From positions 1 to 33,496 of the forward strand of contig CAZMGW010000013.1 in the NCBI GenBank assembly GCA_964565935.1: a stretch of 33,496 nucleotides of DNA, read 5' to 3'. This DNA comes from JBAXAM01 sp964565935. Lineage in GTDB: Bacteria > Pseudomonadota > Gammaproteobacteria > UBA9339. The translations under genes were made by a program, and so were the position numbers. The notes below the pieces were generated by a model that was not told the origin of the DNA, did no database searches, and saw only the letters and a list, made by a program, of their open reading frames with translations. Positions within the stretch are counted from its first letter, which is position 1. Each line of letters opens with the position of its first letter. Positions 15,854 to 23,297 of the stretch are shown here, piece after piece.

Positions 15854-17047
15854 ATGGCAGAGAAAGAAAAGTTTGAACGAACAAAGCCGCATATAAATAT
15901 CGGAACAATAGGTCACGTAGACCACGGTAAAACGACATTAACCGCGGCGATGACATTAGTATTGGCGTCGAAATTTGGTGGAGAGATAAAGAAATTCGAC
16001 GAAATTGATAATGCGCCAGAAGAAAGAGAGCGTGGAATAACAATCGCGACCTCACATGTTGAGTATCAAACCGAGAAATATCATGTAGCGCACGTAGACT
16101 GCCCAGGACACGCTGACTATGTCAAAAACATGATAACTGGAGCAGCGCAAATGGACGGAGCCGTTTTGGTAGTAAGCGCGGCCGATGGTCCAATGCCACA
16201 AACCAGAGAGCACATTCTATTAGCTCGCCAAGTAGGGGTACCAAAGATAGTTGTATTTTTGAATAAAGCTGATATGGTAGACGACCCTGAATTACTACAA
16301 TTGGTTGAGATGGAGATTCGTGACTTATTGAAACAATACGAATTTCCAGGAGACACAACCCCGATTGTTGTAGGCTCAGCCCTTAAGGCCCTAGAAGGTG
16401 ACAAAGGAGAGCTTGGAGAACAGGCTATACTTAAGTTGGGCAAGACAATTGATGAGTATTTTGTAATACCAGAGCGTCCAAAGAACAAGCCATTTTTGAT
16501 GCCAATTGAAGACGTATTTTCGATATCTGGAAGAGGTACAGTAGTAACCGGAAGAATCGAAAGAGGGATAGTCAAGACTGGGGACGAAATTGAAATAGTA
16601 GGTATACGTCCGACGCAAAAAACCATATGTACCGGTGTTGAGATGTTCAGAAAGATTCTCGACCAGGGAGAAGCGGGAGATAACGTAGGGGTATTGTTAA
16701 GAGGCACGAAGAAAGAAGATGTAGAAAGAGGGCAAGTATTAGCGCAGCCTGGAACAATTAAGCCTCATACCAAGTTTGAAGCCGAAGTATACGTGTTATC
16801 GAAAGAAGAAGGTGGAAGACACACAGCGTTTTTCAAGGGATACCGTCCGCAGTTTTATTTTAGAACCACAGACGTAACCGGAGCGGTGGAATTGCCAGCT
16901 GGAGTAGAGATGGTAATGCCAGGAGATAACATCAAGATAGTCGTAACCTTGATCGTACCAGTTGCAATGGAAGACGGAGTTAGATTTGCAATCCGAGAAG
17001 GCGGCCGAACAGTCGGTGCTGGTGTTGTTTCGAAGATTATTGAGTAA
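15854..17047 (+). CDS. tuf: Elongation factor Tu, second copy (complete)
   Basis: EF-Tu (397 aa) carries aminoacyl-tRNA to the A-site. GHVDHGKT, DCPGHADYVKNM, NKADMVD and GSALKAL form the GTP site; domains II and III follow and end in GAGVVSKIIE. AGGAG precedes the ATG by 7 nt. The gene favours AGA for arginine (11 of 20 by my count), with frequent GGA, GTA and ATA, unlike fusA and the ribosomal genes around it; the last dozen codons return to GGC, GGT and GTT. Its final 55 nt are identical to the upstream copy's end, as expected from gene conversion between paired tuf genes. Confidence 0.98.
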   Translation: MAEKEKFERTKPHINIGTIGHVDHGKTTLTAAMTLVLASKFGGEIKKFDEIDNAPEERERGITIATSHVEYQTEKYHVAHVDCPGHADYVKNMITGAAQMDGAVLVVSAADGPMPQTREHILLARQVGVPKIVVFLNKADMVDDPELLQLVEMEIRDLLKQYEFPGDTTPIVVGSALKALEGDKGELGEQAILKLGKTIDEYFVIPERPKNKPFLMPIEDVFSISGRGTVVTGRIERGIVKTGDEIEIVGIRPTQKTICTGVEMFRKILDQGEAGDNVGVLLRGTKKEDVERGQVLAQPGTIKPHTKFEAEVYVLSKEEGGRHTAFFKGYRPQFYFRTTDVTGAVELPAGVEMVMPGDNIKIVVTLIVPVAMEDGVRFAIREGGRTVGAGVVSKIIE

Positions 17048-17063
17048 ATTTTGTGTTTTTGGC

Positions 17064-17086
17064 CCCCGTCTAGAAATATGATGGGG
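17064..17086 (+). terminator. Hairpin after tuf (possible weak terminator)
   Basis: CCCCGTC (17064-17070) pairs with GATGGGG (17080-17086) through one G-U pair, with a 9-nt loop. A T-run (TTTTTT) follows about 20 nt later, too far for a standard intrinsic terminator. It may be a str/S10 boundary signal or part of the rpsJ leader. Confidence 0.3.
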
Positions 17087-17128
17087 TGATTTAGTCGACG
17101 AAAGTTTTTTAATTAAAAGATAAAAAAT

Positions 17129-17455
17129 ATGTCAGCTGTTATAAAAAAGAGTCAGAGAATTCGTATTCGTTTGAAAGCATTTGATCATCGTTTAATTGAT
17201 CAAGCGACACATGAAATTGTTGAAACCGCAAAGCGTACTGGCGCACAGGTTCGTGGACCAATTCCGCTGCCTAATCGCATTGAGCGATTTACTGTTTGTA
17301 CATCGCCAAATGCTGACAAAGATGCGCGAGATCAGTATGAGATTCGTACTCATAAGCGGTTGCTTGATATAGTGCTTCCAACAGATAAAACAGTTGATGC
17401 GCTGATGAAATTGGATTTGGCCGCTGGAGTTGAAGTCCAAATTAGTGTTGATTAA
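17129..17455 (+). CDS. rpsJ: 30S ribosomal protein S10 (NusE)
   Basis: S10 (108 aa; E. coli 103) belongs to the 30S head and also binds NusB and NusG in antitermination and transcription-translation coupling. The conserved stretch RIRIRLKAFDHRLIDQAT and the C-terminal DLAAGVEVQISVD are clear; the N-terminus has a few extra residues (MSAVIKKSQ). The leader AATTAAAAGATAAAAAAT lacks a Shine-Dalgarno. It opens the S10 gene series after an 81-nt spacer. Confidence 0.98.
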   Translation: MSAVIKKSQRIRIRLKAFDHRLIDQATHEIVETAKRTGAQVRGPIPLPNRIERFTVCTSPNADKDARDQYEIRTHKRLLDIVLPTDKTVDALMKLDLAAGVEVQISVD

Positions 17456-17462
17456 TAATTTT

Positions 17463-17484
17463 GGTAGTTGCAGGTTCAGCCTGC
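17463..17484. repeat. GCAGG/CCTGC palindromic repeat, copy 2
   Basis: GGTAGTTGCAGGTTCAGCCT followed by GC is a degenerate copy of the palindrome at 2574-2600 (inverted there) and 23274-23297. It fills the 49-nt spacer between rpsJ and rplC and ends 20 nt before the rplC start. Confidence 0.65.
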
Positions 17485-17504
17485 CATTATAAAGGTTTAA
17501 TAAA

Positions 17505-18170
17505 ATGACGATTGGTTTGATAGGAAAAAAATGTGGCATGACTCGAATATTTTCCGCTGAGGGTAAAACAGCCCCAGTAACAGTTATCGAGGTGTTGCCA
17601 AATCGTATTGTACAAATAAAAAATAAAGAAAAAGATAACTACTGCGCCATTCAAGTTACCACAGGAGCGAAAAAAGCTACCAAGGTAAACAAAGCATTAG
17701 CCGGTCATTTTATCAAAGCGAATGTTGCTGCTGGTGATGGCTTATGGGAGTTCCGTTTAGCAGATGATGAGTGCAAGGATTTGACAGTAGGCCAAGAGTT
17801 TAAGGCTAATCTATTTAAAGAAGGCCAGATAGTTGATGTTAATGGTGTAACAAAGGGTAAAGGATTTGCTGGTGTAATTAAGCGCCACCATTTTTCTGGC
17901 GGACCAGCTAGTCATGGTAACTCTTTATCGCACCGTGTCCCAGGGTCTATCGGGCAACGTCAAACCCCAGGTCGAGTATTTAAAGGCAAGAAAATGGCAG
18001 GACATTTGGGTTGTGTTAATCGCAGCATTCAAAGCCAAAAAGTAGTTAAAATCGATGATGAACGTAATTTAATTATGGTTAGAGGCGGAATTCCAGGAGC
18101 TCCAGGCGGTTATGTTGTAATAACACCTGCAACTAAAGAAAAAACAAAAGGAGGCCGGGATGGAGCTTAA
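17505..18170 (+). CDS. rplC: 50S ribosomal protein L3
   Basis: L3 (221 aa; E. coli 209) is an early assembly protein reaching toward the peptidyl transferase centre. MTIGLIGKKCGMTRIF is the family N-terminus. The region SLSHRVPGSIGQRQTPGRVF holds the glutamine that is methylated in E. coli L3, and KGKKMAGHLG follows. The upstream Shine-Dalgarno is weak (AAAGG). The gene overlaps the start of rplD by 11 nt, coupling the two. Confidence 0.98.
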   Translation: MTIGLIGKKCGMTRIFSAEGKTAPVTVIEVLPNRIVQIKNKEKDNYCAIQVTTGAKKATKVNKALAGHFIKANVAAGDGLWEFRLADDECKDLTVGQEFKANLFKEGQIVDVNGVTKGKGFAGVIKRHHFSGGPASHGNSLSHRVPGSIGQRQTPGRVFKGKKMAGHLGCVNRSIQSQKVVKIDDERNLIMVRGGIPGAPGGYVVITPATKEKTKGGRDGA

Positions 18171-18780
18171 GTTATTGAATTTATCAGGAACTGGTTCTGT
18201 CGGCGCAGTTGAAGTGGCAGATAAGGTTTTTGCCAAAAAGTTTAATCAAGATTTGGTTCATCAGGCTGTCCAAGCCTATCGAGCTGGCGGGCGGGCTGGT
18301 ACCAGAGCACAAAAAAGCAGATCCGAAGTTAGTGGTGGTGGCGCCAAACCATGGAAGCAAAAAGGAACGGGGCATGCTCGTGCTGGTACAATTCGCAGTC
18401 CAATATGGCGTAGTGGTGGTGTTACATTTGCAGCTAAGCAAAGAGATTTTTCGCAGAAGATTAACAAAAAAATGTATTGTGGTGCCATGTGTTCTATTTT
18501 AGCGGAATTAGTGCGCCAAGATAGATTGGTATTGGTGGATGATTTTACTGTTGCTAGTCAGAAGACCCGTGATTTAATAAAGAAGTTGAATGAATTAAAA
18601 CTTAAAAAAGTTTTGATTGTGGTGGATAATATTGAGCCGAATTTATATTTAGCCACGCGTAATTTACCAACTGTAGATGTGTGTGATGTAAGTGATGTTA
18701 ATCCAGTAAATCTAATCGGCTTTGAAAATGTTTTATTTACTGTGCCAGCGTTAAAAAAGGTTGAAGAGAGATTGGTATGA
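18160..18780 (+). CDS. rplD: 50S ribosomal protein L4
   Basis: L4 (206 aa) lines the peptide exit tunnel; in E. coli it represses the S10 operon. The tunnel loop with GGGAKPWKQKGTGHARAGT and SPIWRSGGVTFAA is complete, and the region between shows no insertion. AAGGAGG lies 7 nt before the ATG. The start is inside rplC (11-nt overlap), and the stop overlaps the rplW start by 4 nt (ATGA). I cannot recognise an E. coli-type L4-responsive leader before rpsJ. Confidence 0.98.
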   Translation: MELKLLNLSGTGSVGAVEVADKVFAKKFNQDLVHQAVQAYRAGGRAGTRAQKSRSEVSGGGAKPWKQKGTGHARAGTIRSPIWRSGGVTFAAKQRDFSQKINKKMYCGAMCSILAELVRQDRLVLVDDFTVASQKTRDLIKKLNELKLKKVLIVVDNIEPNLYLATRNLPTVDVCDVSDVNPVNLIGFENVLFTVPALKKVEERLV

Positions 18781-19067
18781 ACAAAGAGAAATTAACGAAA
18801 ATTATTCTCGCGCCTTGTATATCAGAAAAATCAACTGGCATAAGAGTTGACCGCCAATATGTGTTTCGTGTGCGAAGTGAGGCTACTAAGCCTGAAATAG
18901 CCAAGGCGATTGAATTTTTATTTGATGTCGATGTTGATGCTGTGCGCGTAAGCAATGTGGGCGGTAAGAGGCGTAGATTTGGTAATATCCAAGGGCGACG
19001 CAAAGACTGGAAAAAAGCTTATGTTACTGTAAAAGAAGGGCAAGCGATTAATTTGGGTGGGGCTTAA
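18777..19067 (+). CDS. rplW: 50S ribosomal protein L23
   Basis: L23 (96 aa; E. coli 100) lies at the tunnel exit and docks trigger factor and SRP. Family features are IILAPCISEKST near the N-terminus, the YVFRVRSEATKPEIAKAIE core, and the extended loop VGGKRRRFGNIQGRRKDWKK followed by AYVTVKEGQ. It shares ATGA with the end of rplD, and rplB begins 3 nt after its stop, so the set is translated as one unit. Confidence 0.97.
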   Translation: MNKEKLTKIILAPCISEKSTGIRVDRQYVFRVRSEATKPEIAKAIEFLFDVDVDAVRVSNVGGKRRRFGNIQGRRKDWKKAYVTVKEGQAINLGGA

Positions 19068-19070
19068 CTT

Positions 19071-19904
19071 ATGGCGCTTATAAAAACTAAACCAACTTCT
19101 CCGGCAAGACGCTTTGTTATCAAAGTTGTAGGTGCGGATTTGCATAAGGGCAAGCCACATGCTCCGCTTTTGACATCTAAACAACGAGGTCGTGGTAGCG
19201 CGCGCAATAACATGGGTCGACAAACTGTCAGACATCATGGTGGTGGTAGCAAAAGATTTTATCGTATGATCGATTTTAAGCGGGATAAAGATGGTATCGT
19301 AGCCCGTATTGAACATTTAGAGTACGACCCAAACCGCAGACCATATATTGCTCTAGTGGTATATAAGGACGGCGAGCGACGTTATATTATTGCACCAAAA
19401 GATGTGAAAGCTGGTGATGAAATAATGTCCGGTCCTGACGCAGCTATTAAACCAGGAAATTGTTTACCATTGCAAAATATTCCAGTTGGTACAACAGTGC
19501 ACTGTATAGAAATGAGGCCGAAAAAAGGCGCACAGTTAGCGCGGACAGCTGGAGCTTCAGCGCAAATTGTTTCTCGTGAAGGGGAGTATGTAACTTTGCG
19601 GTTGCGTTCAGGAGAAGTTAGGAAGATTTTGGCTGTATGTAGAGCGTGTGTTGGAGAAGTATCCAATGCAGAACATAATTTACGCTCTCTGGGCAAAGCA
19701 GGTGCTTCGCGTTGGCGCGGTATTAGACCAACAGTTCGCGGTGTTGCTATGAACCCTGTTGATCATCCACACGGTGGTGGTGAGGGTAGAACCTCTGGAG
19801 GAAGACATCCAGTTACTCCTCATGGTCAACCAACAAAGGGATATCATACACGCCATAATAAACGTACTAATTCGATGATTATTCGTAGTCGTCATGCTAA
19901 GTGA
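19071..19904 (+). CDS. rplB: 50S ribosomal protein L2
   Basis: L2 (277 aa) is needed for subunit association and peptidyl transferase assembly. The N-terminal KTKPTSPARRF, the OB-fold region GGGSKRFYRMIDFKR, and the C-terminal MNPVDHPHGGGEGRTSGG with its conserved histidine (VDHPHGG) are all present, ending KRTNSMIIRSRHAK. A G-rich GGTGGGG upstream can act as the Shine-Dalgarno. It is 3 nt from rplW and 10 nt from rpsS. Confidence 0.98.
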   Translation: MALIKTKPTSPARRFVIKVVGADLHKGKPHAPLLTSKQRGRGSARNNMGRQTVRHHGGGSKRFYRMIDFKRDKDGIVARIEHLEYDPNRRPYIALVVYKDGERRYIIAPKDVKAGDEIMSGPDAAIKPGNCLPLQNIPVGTTVHCIEMRPKKGAQLARTAGASAQIVSREGEYVTLRLRSGEVRKILAVCRACVGEVSNAEHNLRSLGKAGASRWRGIRPTVRGVAMNPVDHPHGGGEGRTSGGRHPVTPHGQPTKGYHTRHNKRTNSMIIRSRHAK

Positions 19905-19914
19905 GGATTAAAAC

Positions 19915-20220
19915 GTGCCACGATCGGTTAAAAAAGGGCCTTTTGTCGATGCTCATCTACTTAAAAAAGTAGAGGTAGCGCAAGACTCTAAAAGTAAGAA
20001 ACCAATTAAAACTTGGTCGCGTAGATCAATGATTATTCCAGATATGGTTGGATTAACTGTTGCAATCCATAACGGAAAAGATCATGTGCCGATTTTTATT
20101 ACGGAAAACATGGTTGGCCATAAACTTGGCGAATTTGCGCAGACCCGTACTTTCCGAGTTCATTCGGGAGAACGAAAGGCGCAGAAAGAAGACACAAAAG
20201 CAAAAGATAATAAAAAATAA
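19915..20220 (+). CDS. rpsS: 30S ribosomal protein S19
   Basis: S19 (101 aa; E. coli 92) pairs with S13 in the 30S head. It starts at GTG 19915, with GAGG (19903-19906) overlapping the rplB stop. PRSVKKGPFVDAHLLKKVE and KTWSRRSMIIPDMVGLTVAIHNGK are the family core. The C-terminus carries a lysine-rich extension after GEFAQTRTFRVHSG. The gene is followed by an unusually long 206-nt spacer before rplV. Confidence 0.97.
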   Translation: MPRSVKKGPFVDAHLLKKVEVAQDSKSKKPIKTWSRRSMIIPDMVGLTVAIHNGKDHVPIFITENMVGHKLGEFAQTRTFRVHSGERKAQKEDTKAKDNKK

Positions 20221-20223
20221 ATT

Positions 20224-20242
20224 CAGCTCCGAAGGAGCAAAT
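20224..20242. repeat. Short GCTCC/GGAGC hairpin with ATTTGAAG tail
   Basis: CAGCTCCGAAGGAGCAAATT, then TGAAGTTATAAT, resembles 26816-26847 (CAGCTCTGAAAGAGCGAGAT, then TGAAGTATAAT). The hairpin is the same GCTCC..GGAGC module that opens family A elements, here without the CCCAGCC half. It begins directly after the rpsS stop. Confidence 0.55.
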
Positions 20243-20271
20243 TTGAAGTTATAATTAATTAAACAATGGAG

Positions 20272-20381
20272 TCTGTTCAGAAGCTCGTTAGGCTGAGACA
20301 GAAAACATTGATTTTCGAGAACCGCAGCGCAGCATACTTTAGTAGGTATGTGAGCAGCGGATCGCAGAAAAGCAATGTTTT
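20272..20381. repeat. Long imperfect palindrome between rpsS and rplV
   Basis: Two adjacent hairpins fill the spacer. The first pairs TCTGTTCAG (20272-20280) with CTGA-G-ACAGA (20293-20302). The second pairs AAAACATTG (20302-20310) with CAATGTTTT (20373-20381), then TTTTC with GAAAA (20312-20316/20367-20371), CCGC with GCGG (20322-20325/20357-20360) and CATAC with GTATG (20333-20337/20346-20350) around a short loop. The 80-nt second arm pair looks like a small inverted-repeat element inserted inside the S10 operon. Whether other copies exist in the genome cannot be seen here. Confidence 0.7.
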
Positions 20382-20426
20382 ATGGCCAGCATAGTAGAGT
20401 TTATGAACGGCTCTAAGTGGAAAACA

Positions 20427-20768
20427 ATGGAAACGATAGCTAAACATAAACATGCGCGCTCTTCTGCACAAAAAGTGCGATTGGTTGCTGATCAAATTCG
20501 TGGTTTGAAGGTTGATCGGGCATTTGATATTTTGAATTTTAGTACTAAGAAGGCTGCATCTTTAGTAAAAGAAGTTTTAAAATCAGCAATAGCTAATGCC
20601 GAACATAATTTTGGTGTAGATATTGACGAATTGAAGGTGGCGCGAGTTTTTGTTGATGAGGCTACTAGAATGAGGCGTATGCACGCACGTGCTAAAGGGC
20701 GAGGTTGCCGCATTTTAAAGCGAACTTGTCATATTAATGTGGTAGTTTCTGACGGCAAGAGGAATTAG
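20427..20768 (+). CDS. rplV: 50S ribosomal protein L22
   Basis: L22 (113 aa; E. coli 110) lines the exit tunnel with its long beta-hairpin. The product begins METIAKHKHARSSAQKVRLV exactly where the family begins, so ATG 20427 is chosen. The frame is open further upstream to ATG 20382 and ATG 20403, but those would add sequence encoded by the palindrome's edge. The hairpin region VDEATRMRRMHARAKGRG and C-terminal KRTCHINVVVSDGK are complete. rpsC begins 2 nt after the stop. Confidence 0.95.
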   Translation: METIAKHKHARSSAQKVRLVADQIRGLKVDRAFDILNFSTKKAASLVKEVLKSAIANAEHNFGVDIDELKVARVFVDEATRMRRMHARAKGRGCRILKRTCHINVVVSDGKRN

Positions 20769-20770
20769 GC

Positions 20771-21451
20771 ATGGGTCAAAAAGTAAATCCAGTTGGTATA
20801 CGATTAGGAATTGTTAGGGATTGGACATCCACTTGGTATGCAGATTCGAAAAAATATGCTGATTATTTGAATGCGGATATCAAATTGCGAAATTATTTAT
20901 CTAAAAAATACGCAGGAGCTTTGATTAGCCGTATTCAAATTGAAAGGCCAGCAAAAAATGCGCGTATTACAATTTATGCCGGAAAACCTGGTATAATTTT
21001 AGGTAAGAAAGGTGGAGATGTTGATGCATTGCGAAAAGAATTGGGGAACATGCTTGGTATTCCAGTTCACGTCAATATTGAAGAAATTAAAAAAATAGAC
21101 TTAGATGCAAAATTAGTTGCAGAGAGTATTGCGCAACAGTTGGAACGCAGAATCATGTTTCGTCGTGCGATGAAGCGTGCGATGCAAAATACTTTGAAAG
21201 CCGGTGCTTTAGGCGTAAAGGTTAAAGTTAGTGGTCGTTTAGGCGGGGCGGAAATTGCGAGAGTTGAGTGGTATCTTGAGGGGCGTGTGCCATTGCATAC
21301 TTTCCGTGCTGATATTGATTACGCACTTGCTAAAGCCAGCACTACTTATGGAATTATTGGGGTAAAGGTTTGGATATTTAAAGGTGAAAAAATAGGTAAA
21401 ACTGTTTTGGCAGAAGAAGCGCCACAAGTTGTGATTGATGAAAAGAATTAA
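20771..21451 (+). CDS. rpsC: 30S ribosomal protein S3
   Basis: S3 (226 aa) forms part of the mRNA entry tunnel and its helicase activity. GQKVNPVGIRLGIVRDW is the family N-terminus; the KH domain contains GKPGIILGKKGGDVDALRK (residues about 75-93), and the C-terminal domain contains KVSGRLGGAEIARVEW. AAGAGG lies 8 nt before the ATG. A 72-nt spacer with the perfect hairpin CGAAGG/CCTTCG (21468-21484) follows before rplP. Confidence 0.98.
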   Translation: MGQKVNPVGIRLGIVRDWTSTWYADSKKYADYLNADIKLRNYLSKKYAGALISRIQIERPAKNARITIYAGKPGIILGKKGGDVDALRKELGNMLGIPVHVNIEEIKKIDLDAKLVAESIAQQLERRIMFRRAMKRAMQNTLKAGALGVKVKVSGRLGGAEIARVEWYLEGRVPLHTFRADIDYALAKASTTYGIIGVKVWIFKGEKIGKTVLAEEAPQVVIDEKN

Positions 21452-21523
21452 AATCAAATAATAAGTACGAAGGCATAACCTTCGATAATTGAATTTAGAC
21501 GCTAAGACAAGCAGAGTATAATT

Positions 21524-21937
21524 ATGTTGCAACCAAAAAAGACAAAGTATCGTAAACAATTCAAAGGACGTAATCGTGGTGTTGCTACTCGTGGTGCTGC
21601 GATAAGTTTTGGTGAATACGGTTTAAAAACGGCTGAGCGTGCTCGCATTACTGCTAGACAACTAGAGGCAGCACGACGCGCTATTACGCGTCATATTAAG
21701 CGTGGTGGTAAGTTGTGGATTCGTATTTTTCCGGATAAACCAATTACCAAAAAGCCACTTGAGGTTCGTCAGGGTAAAGGTAAGGGCCCAGTTGAGTATT
21801 GGGTAGCTTTGATTCAACCAGGGAAAATTTTGTTTGAGTTAGAAGGTGTTACCGAGGAGCTGGCACGAGAGGCTTTTGTTCTAGCAGCGGCCAAATTGCC
21901 AGTTAAAACAGTATTTGTTGTGCGGACGATAATGTAA
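21524..21937 (+). CDS. rplP: 50S ribosomal protein L16
   Basis: L16 (137 aa) contacts tRNA in the A-site and the elbow region of the 50S subunit. MLQPKKTKYRKQFKGRNRG is the family N-terminus, with ITARQLEAARRAITRHIKRG and GKGKGPVEYWVA following. Its TAA stop shares one base with the rpmC start. Confidence 0.98.
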   Translation: MLQPKKTKYRKQFKGRNRGVATRGAAISFGEYGLKTAERARITARQLEAARRAITRHIKRGGKLWIRIFPDKPITKKPLEVRQGKGKGPVEYWVALIQPGKILFELEGVTEELAREAFVLAAAKLPVKTVFVVRTIM

Positions 21938-22140
21938 TGAAAGCAAGTGAATTGAGAGTTAAAACAACTGATGAACTAGTTGCTGAGTTAGAGGCTTTGC
22001 AAAAAGAGCAATTTAATTTACGTATACAAAAAGGTGCAGAAGAAGCGCCGCGTCCGCATAATTTTAAAAGAGTGCGTCGTACGATTGCGCAAATTAAAAC
22101 CATTTTGAATGAGAAAACACGAGAAGGGCAAAGGTCATGA
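21937..22140 (+). CDS. rpmC: 50S ribosomal protein L29
   Basis: L29 (67 aa) is the small two-helix protein near the tunnel exit that helps dock SRP and trigger factor. MKASELRVKTTDELVAELEA and the helix EQFNLRIQKG are typical, followed by NFKRVRRTIAQIKTILNEK. Overlaps of 1 nt with rplP and 4 nt with rpsQ (ATGA) show translational coupling. Confidence 0.97.
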   Translation: MKASELRVKTTDELVAELEALQKEQFNLRIQKGAEEAPRPHNFKRVRRTIAQIKTILNEKTREGQRS

Positions 22141-22415
22141 TTAAAAAGGGTAAAAATGTCCGTACCTTACGCGGCAGTGTAGTCAGCAATAAAATGGATA
22201 AAACCATTGTAGTGTTGGTGGTGCGTAAAATTAAACATCCACTTTATGGTAAATATATAAAGCGCTCGACCAAGATCCATGCGCATGATGAGAAAAATAT
22301 TTGTAGTGAAGGGGATGTAGTGATTATTGCAGAATCTCGACCAATTTCTCGTACTAAACGTTGGAAGTTGCAAGAAGTGGTTGAAAAAGCCATCAAGGAT
22401 GGTAGTCAAGAGTAA
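22137..22415 (+). CDS. rpsQ: 30S ribosomal protein S17
   Basis: S17 (92 aa; E. coli 84) is an OB-fold primary binder of 16S rRNA. LRGSVVSNKMDKTIVVLV opens the fold, and KIHAHDEKNICSEGDVVIIAE and RPISRTKRWKLQEVVEKA are the family signature. It is the last gene of the S10 series; a 131-nt structured spacer separates it from rplN, the first of the spc series. Confidence 0.97.
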   Translation: MIKKGKNVRTLRGSVVSNKMDKTIVVLVVRKIKHPLYGKYIKRSTKIHAHDEKNICSEGDVVIIAESRPISRTKRWKLQEVVEKAIKDGSQE

Positions 22416-22424
22416 AATATGTTC

Positions 22425-22520
22425 CCCGCTATGAGCGGGTTCAAGGGAGAGAAACGTGAGTTCTCTTTACGGATTGAGTTAGGAAATTTATTTTCCTGAG
22501 CGAAGTCAAACAGTTAAATT
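22425..22520. repeat. Structured repeat spacer between rpsQ and rplN
   Basis: Three small palindromes occur in a row: CCCGCT-ATG-AGCGGG, AGAGAA with TTCTCT around ACGTGAG, and GGAAA with TTTCC around a T-rich loop. Then comes GCGAAGTCAAACAGTTAAAT plus T at 22500-22520, whose exact 21-nt reverse complement stands at 28392-28412 after rpmJ. A weaker match (CAAGGGAGAGAAACGTG here, CAAGGGGGAGAAGCGCA on the minus strand there) extends into the adjacent bases, so the two are probably copies of one dispersed element. Confidence 0.7.
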
Positions 22521-22546
22521 TGTGTTATGGTGGATGGAGAGTTTTG

Positions 22547-22915
22547 ATGATTCAAGTGCAGACAATGTTGAATGTGGCCGATAATAGCGGAGCTCGCCGA
22601 GTCATGTGCATTAAGGTGTTAGGTGGCACAAGAAATCGTTATGCTGCTATTGGAGATGTTATTAAAGCTACGATAAAAGACGCGATTCCCGGTGGCAAAG
22701 TAAAAAAAGGTGAGGTGTTGTTTGCATTAGTGGTTCGCACTAAGACCGGTGTGCGTCGCGACGATGGTTCATTAATTCGTTTTGATGATAATGCGGTTGT
22801 TTTATTAAATAATCAAATGCAGCCTATTGGAACTCGTGTTTTTGGTCCAGTAACACGTGAACTTAGAAATGAAAAGTTTATGAAGATTGTGTCACTTGCT
22901 TTAGAAGTGCTTTAG
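22547..22915 (+). CDS. rplN: 50S ribosomal protein L14
   Basis: L14 (122 aa; E. coli 123) lies at the subunit interface and forms bridge B8. The start MIQVQTMLNVADNSGARRV at ATG 22547 is fixed by family alignment and by GGAGA 6 nt upstream; the open frame reaches further back only through repeat-derived sequence. The motifs KGEVLFALVVRTKTGVRR and GTRVFGPVTREL are complete. It is the first gene of the spc series. Confidence 0.97.
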   Translation: MIQVQTMLNVADNSGARRVMCIKVLGGTRNRYAAIGDVIKATIKDAIPGGKVKKGEVLFALVVRTKTGVRRDDGSLIRFDDNAVVLLNNQMQPIGTRVFGPVTRELRNEKFMKIVSLALEVL

Positions 22916-22951
22916 TTTTATTAATTTATAGAGTTATTTGAGAATGCTTTT

Positions 22952-23272
22952 ATGCATAAGATAAAAAAAGGCGATGAAGTTATAATATTAACAGGCAAAA
23001 GCAAAGGAGTGCGAGGTAAAGCTTTGCGTGTTATTGAAAAGGGCCAAAAGATCGTGGTTGAAGGCGCTAATTTAATAAAAAAGCACATAAAACCCAATCC
23101 AAACACCAATACCCAAGGCGGCATTGTTGAACGCGAGGCTCCATTACACATTTCTAATGTGGCTATTTATAATCCAAGCACGAAAAAGGCTGATCGCGTT
23201 ACTTTTAAAGTTTTAGAAGACGGGAAAAAAGCCCGTTGTTTTAAATCCACTGGAGAATTTGTTGAAATTTAA
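22952..23272 (+). CDS. rplX: 50S ribosomal protein L24
   Basis: L24 (106 aa) is one of the two initiators of 50S assembly. The KOW motif KGDEVIILTGKSKGVRGKAL is at residues 6-25, and VEGANLIKKHIKPNP and GGIVEREAPLHISNV follow. The spacer after it (23273-23310) carries a palindromic repeat. Confidence 0.97.
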   Translation: MHKIKKGDEVIILTGKSKGVRGKALRVIEKGQKIVVEGANLIKKHIKPNPNTNTQGGIVEREAPLHISNVAIYNPSTKKADRVTFKVLEDGKKARCFKSTGEFVEI

Positions 23273-23273
23273 T

Positions 23274-23297
23274 GGTAGTCGCAGGGTTTAGCCTGCG
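23274..23297. repeat. GCAGG/CCTGC palindromic repeat, copy 3 (at the rplE 5' end)
   Basis: GGTAGTCGCAGGGTTTAGCC followed by TGCG is a close copy of the palindrome at 2577-2600 read on the minus strand, and of 17463-17484. It begins 2 nt after the rplX stop and lies in an open frame that continues into rplE, so it would be translated if initiation occurred at the ATG at 23272. Confidence 0.7.

Noticed and set aside
16117..16707. A 196-codon open frame on the minus strand inside tuf
   Set aside because: It is antisense to a fully conserved EF-Tu gene, resembles no family, lacks a ribosome-binding site and reflects tuf's codon bias.
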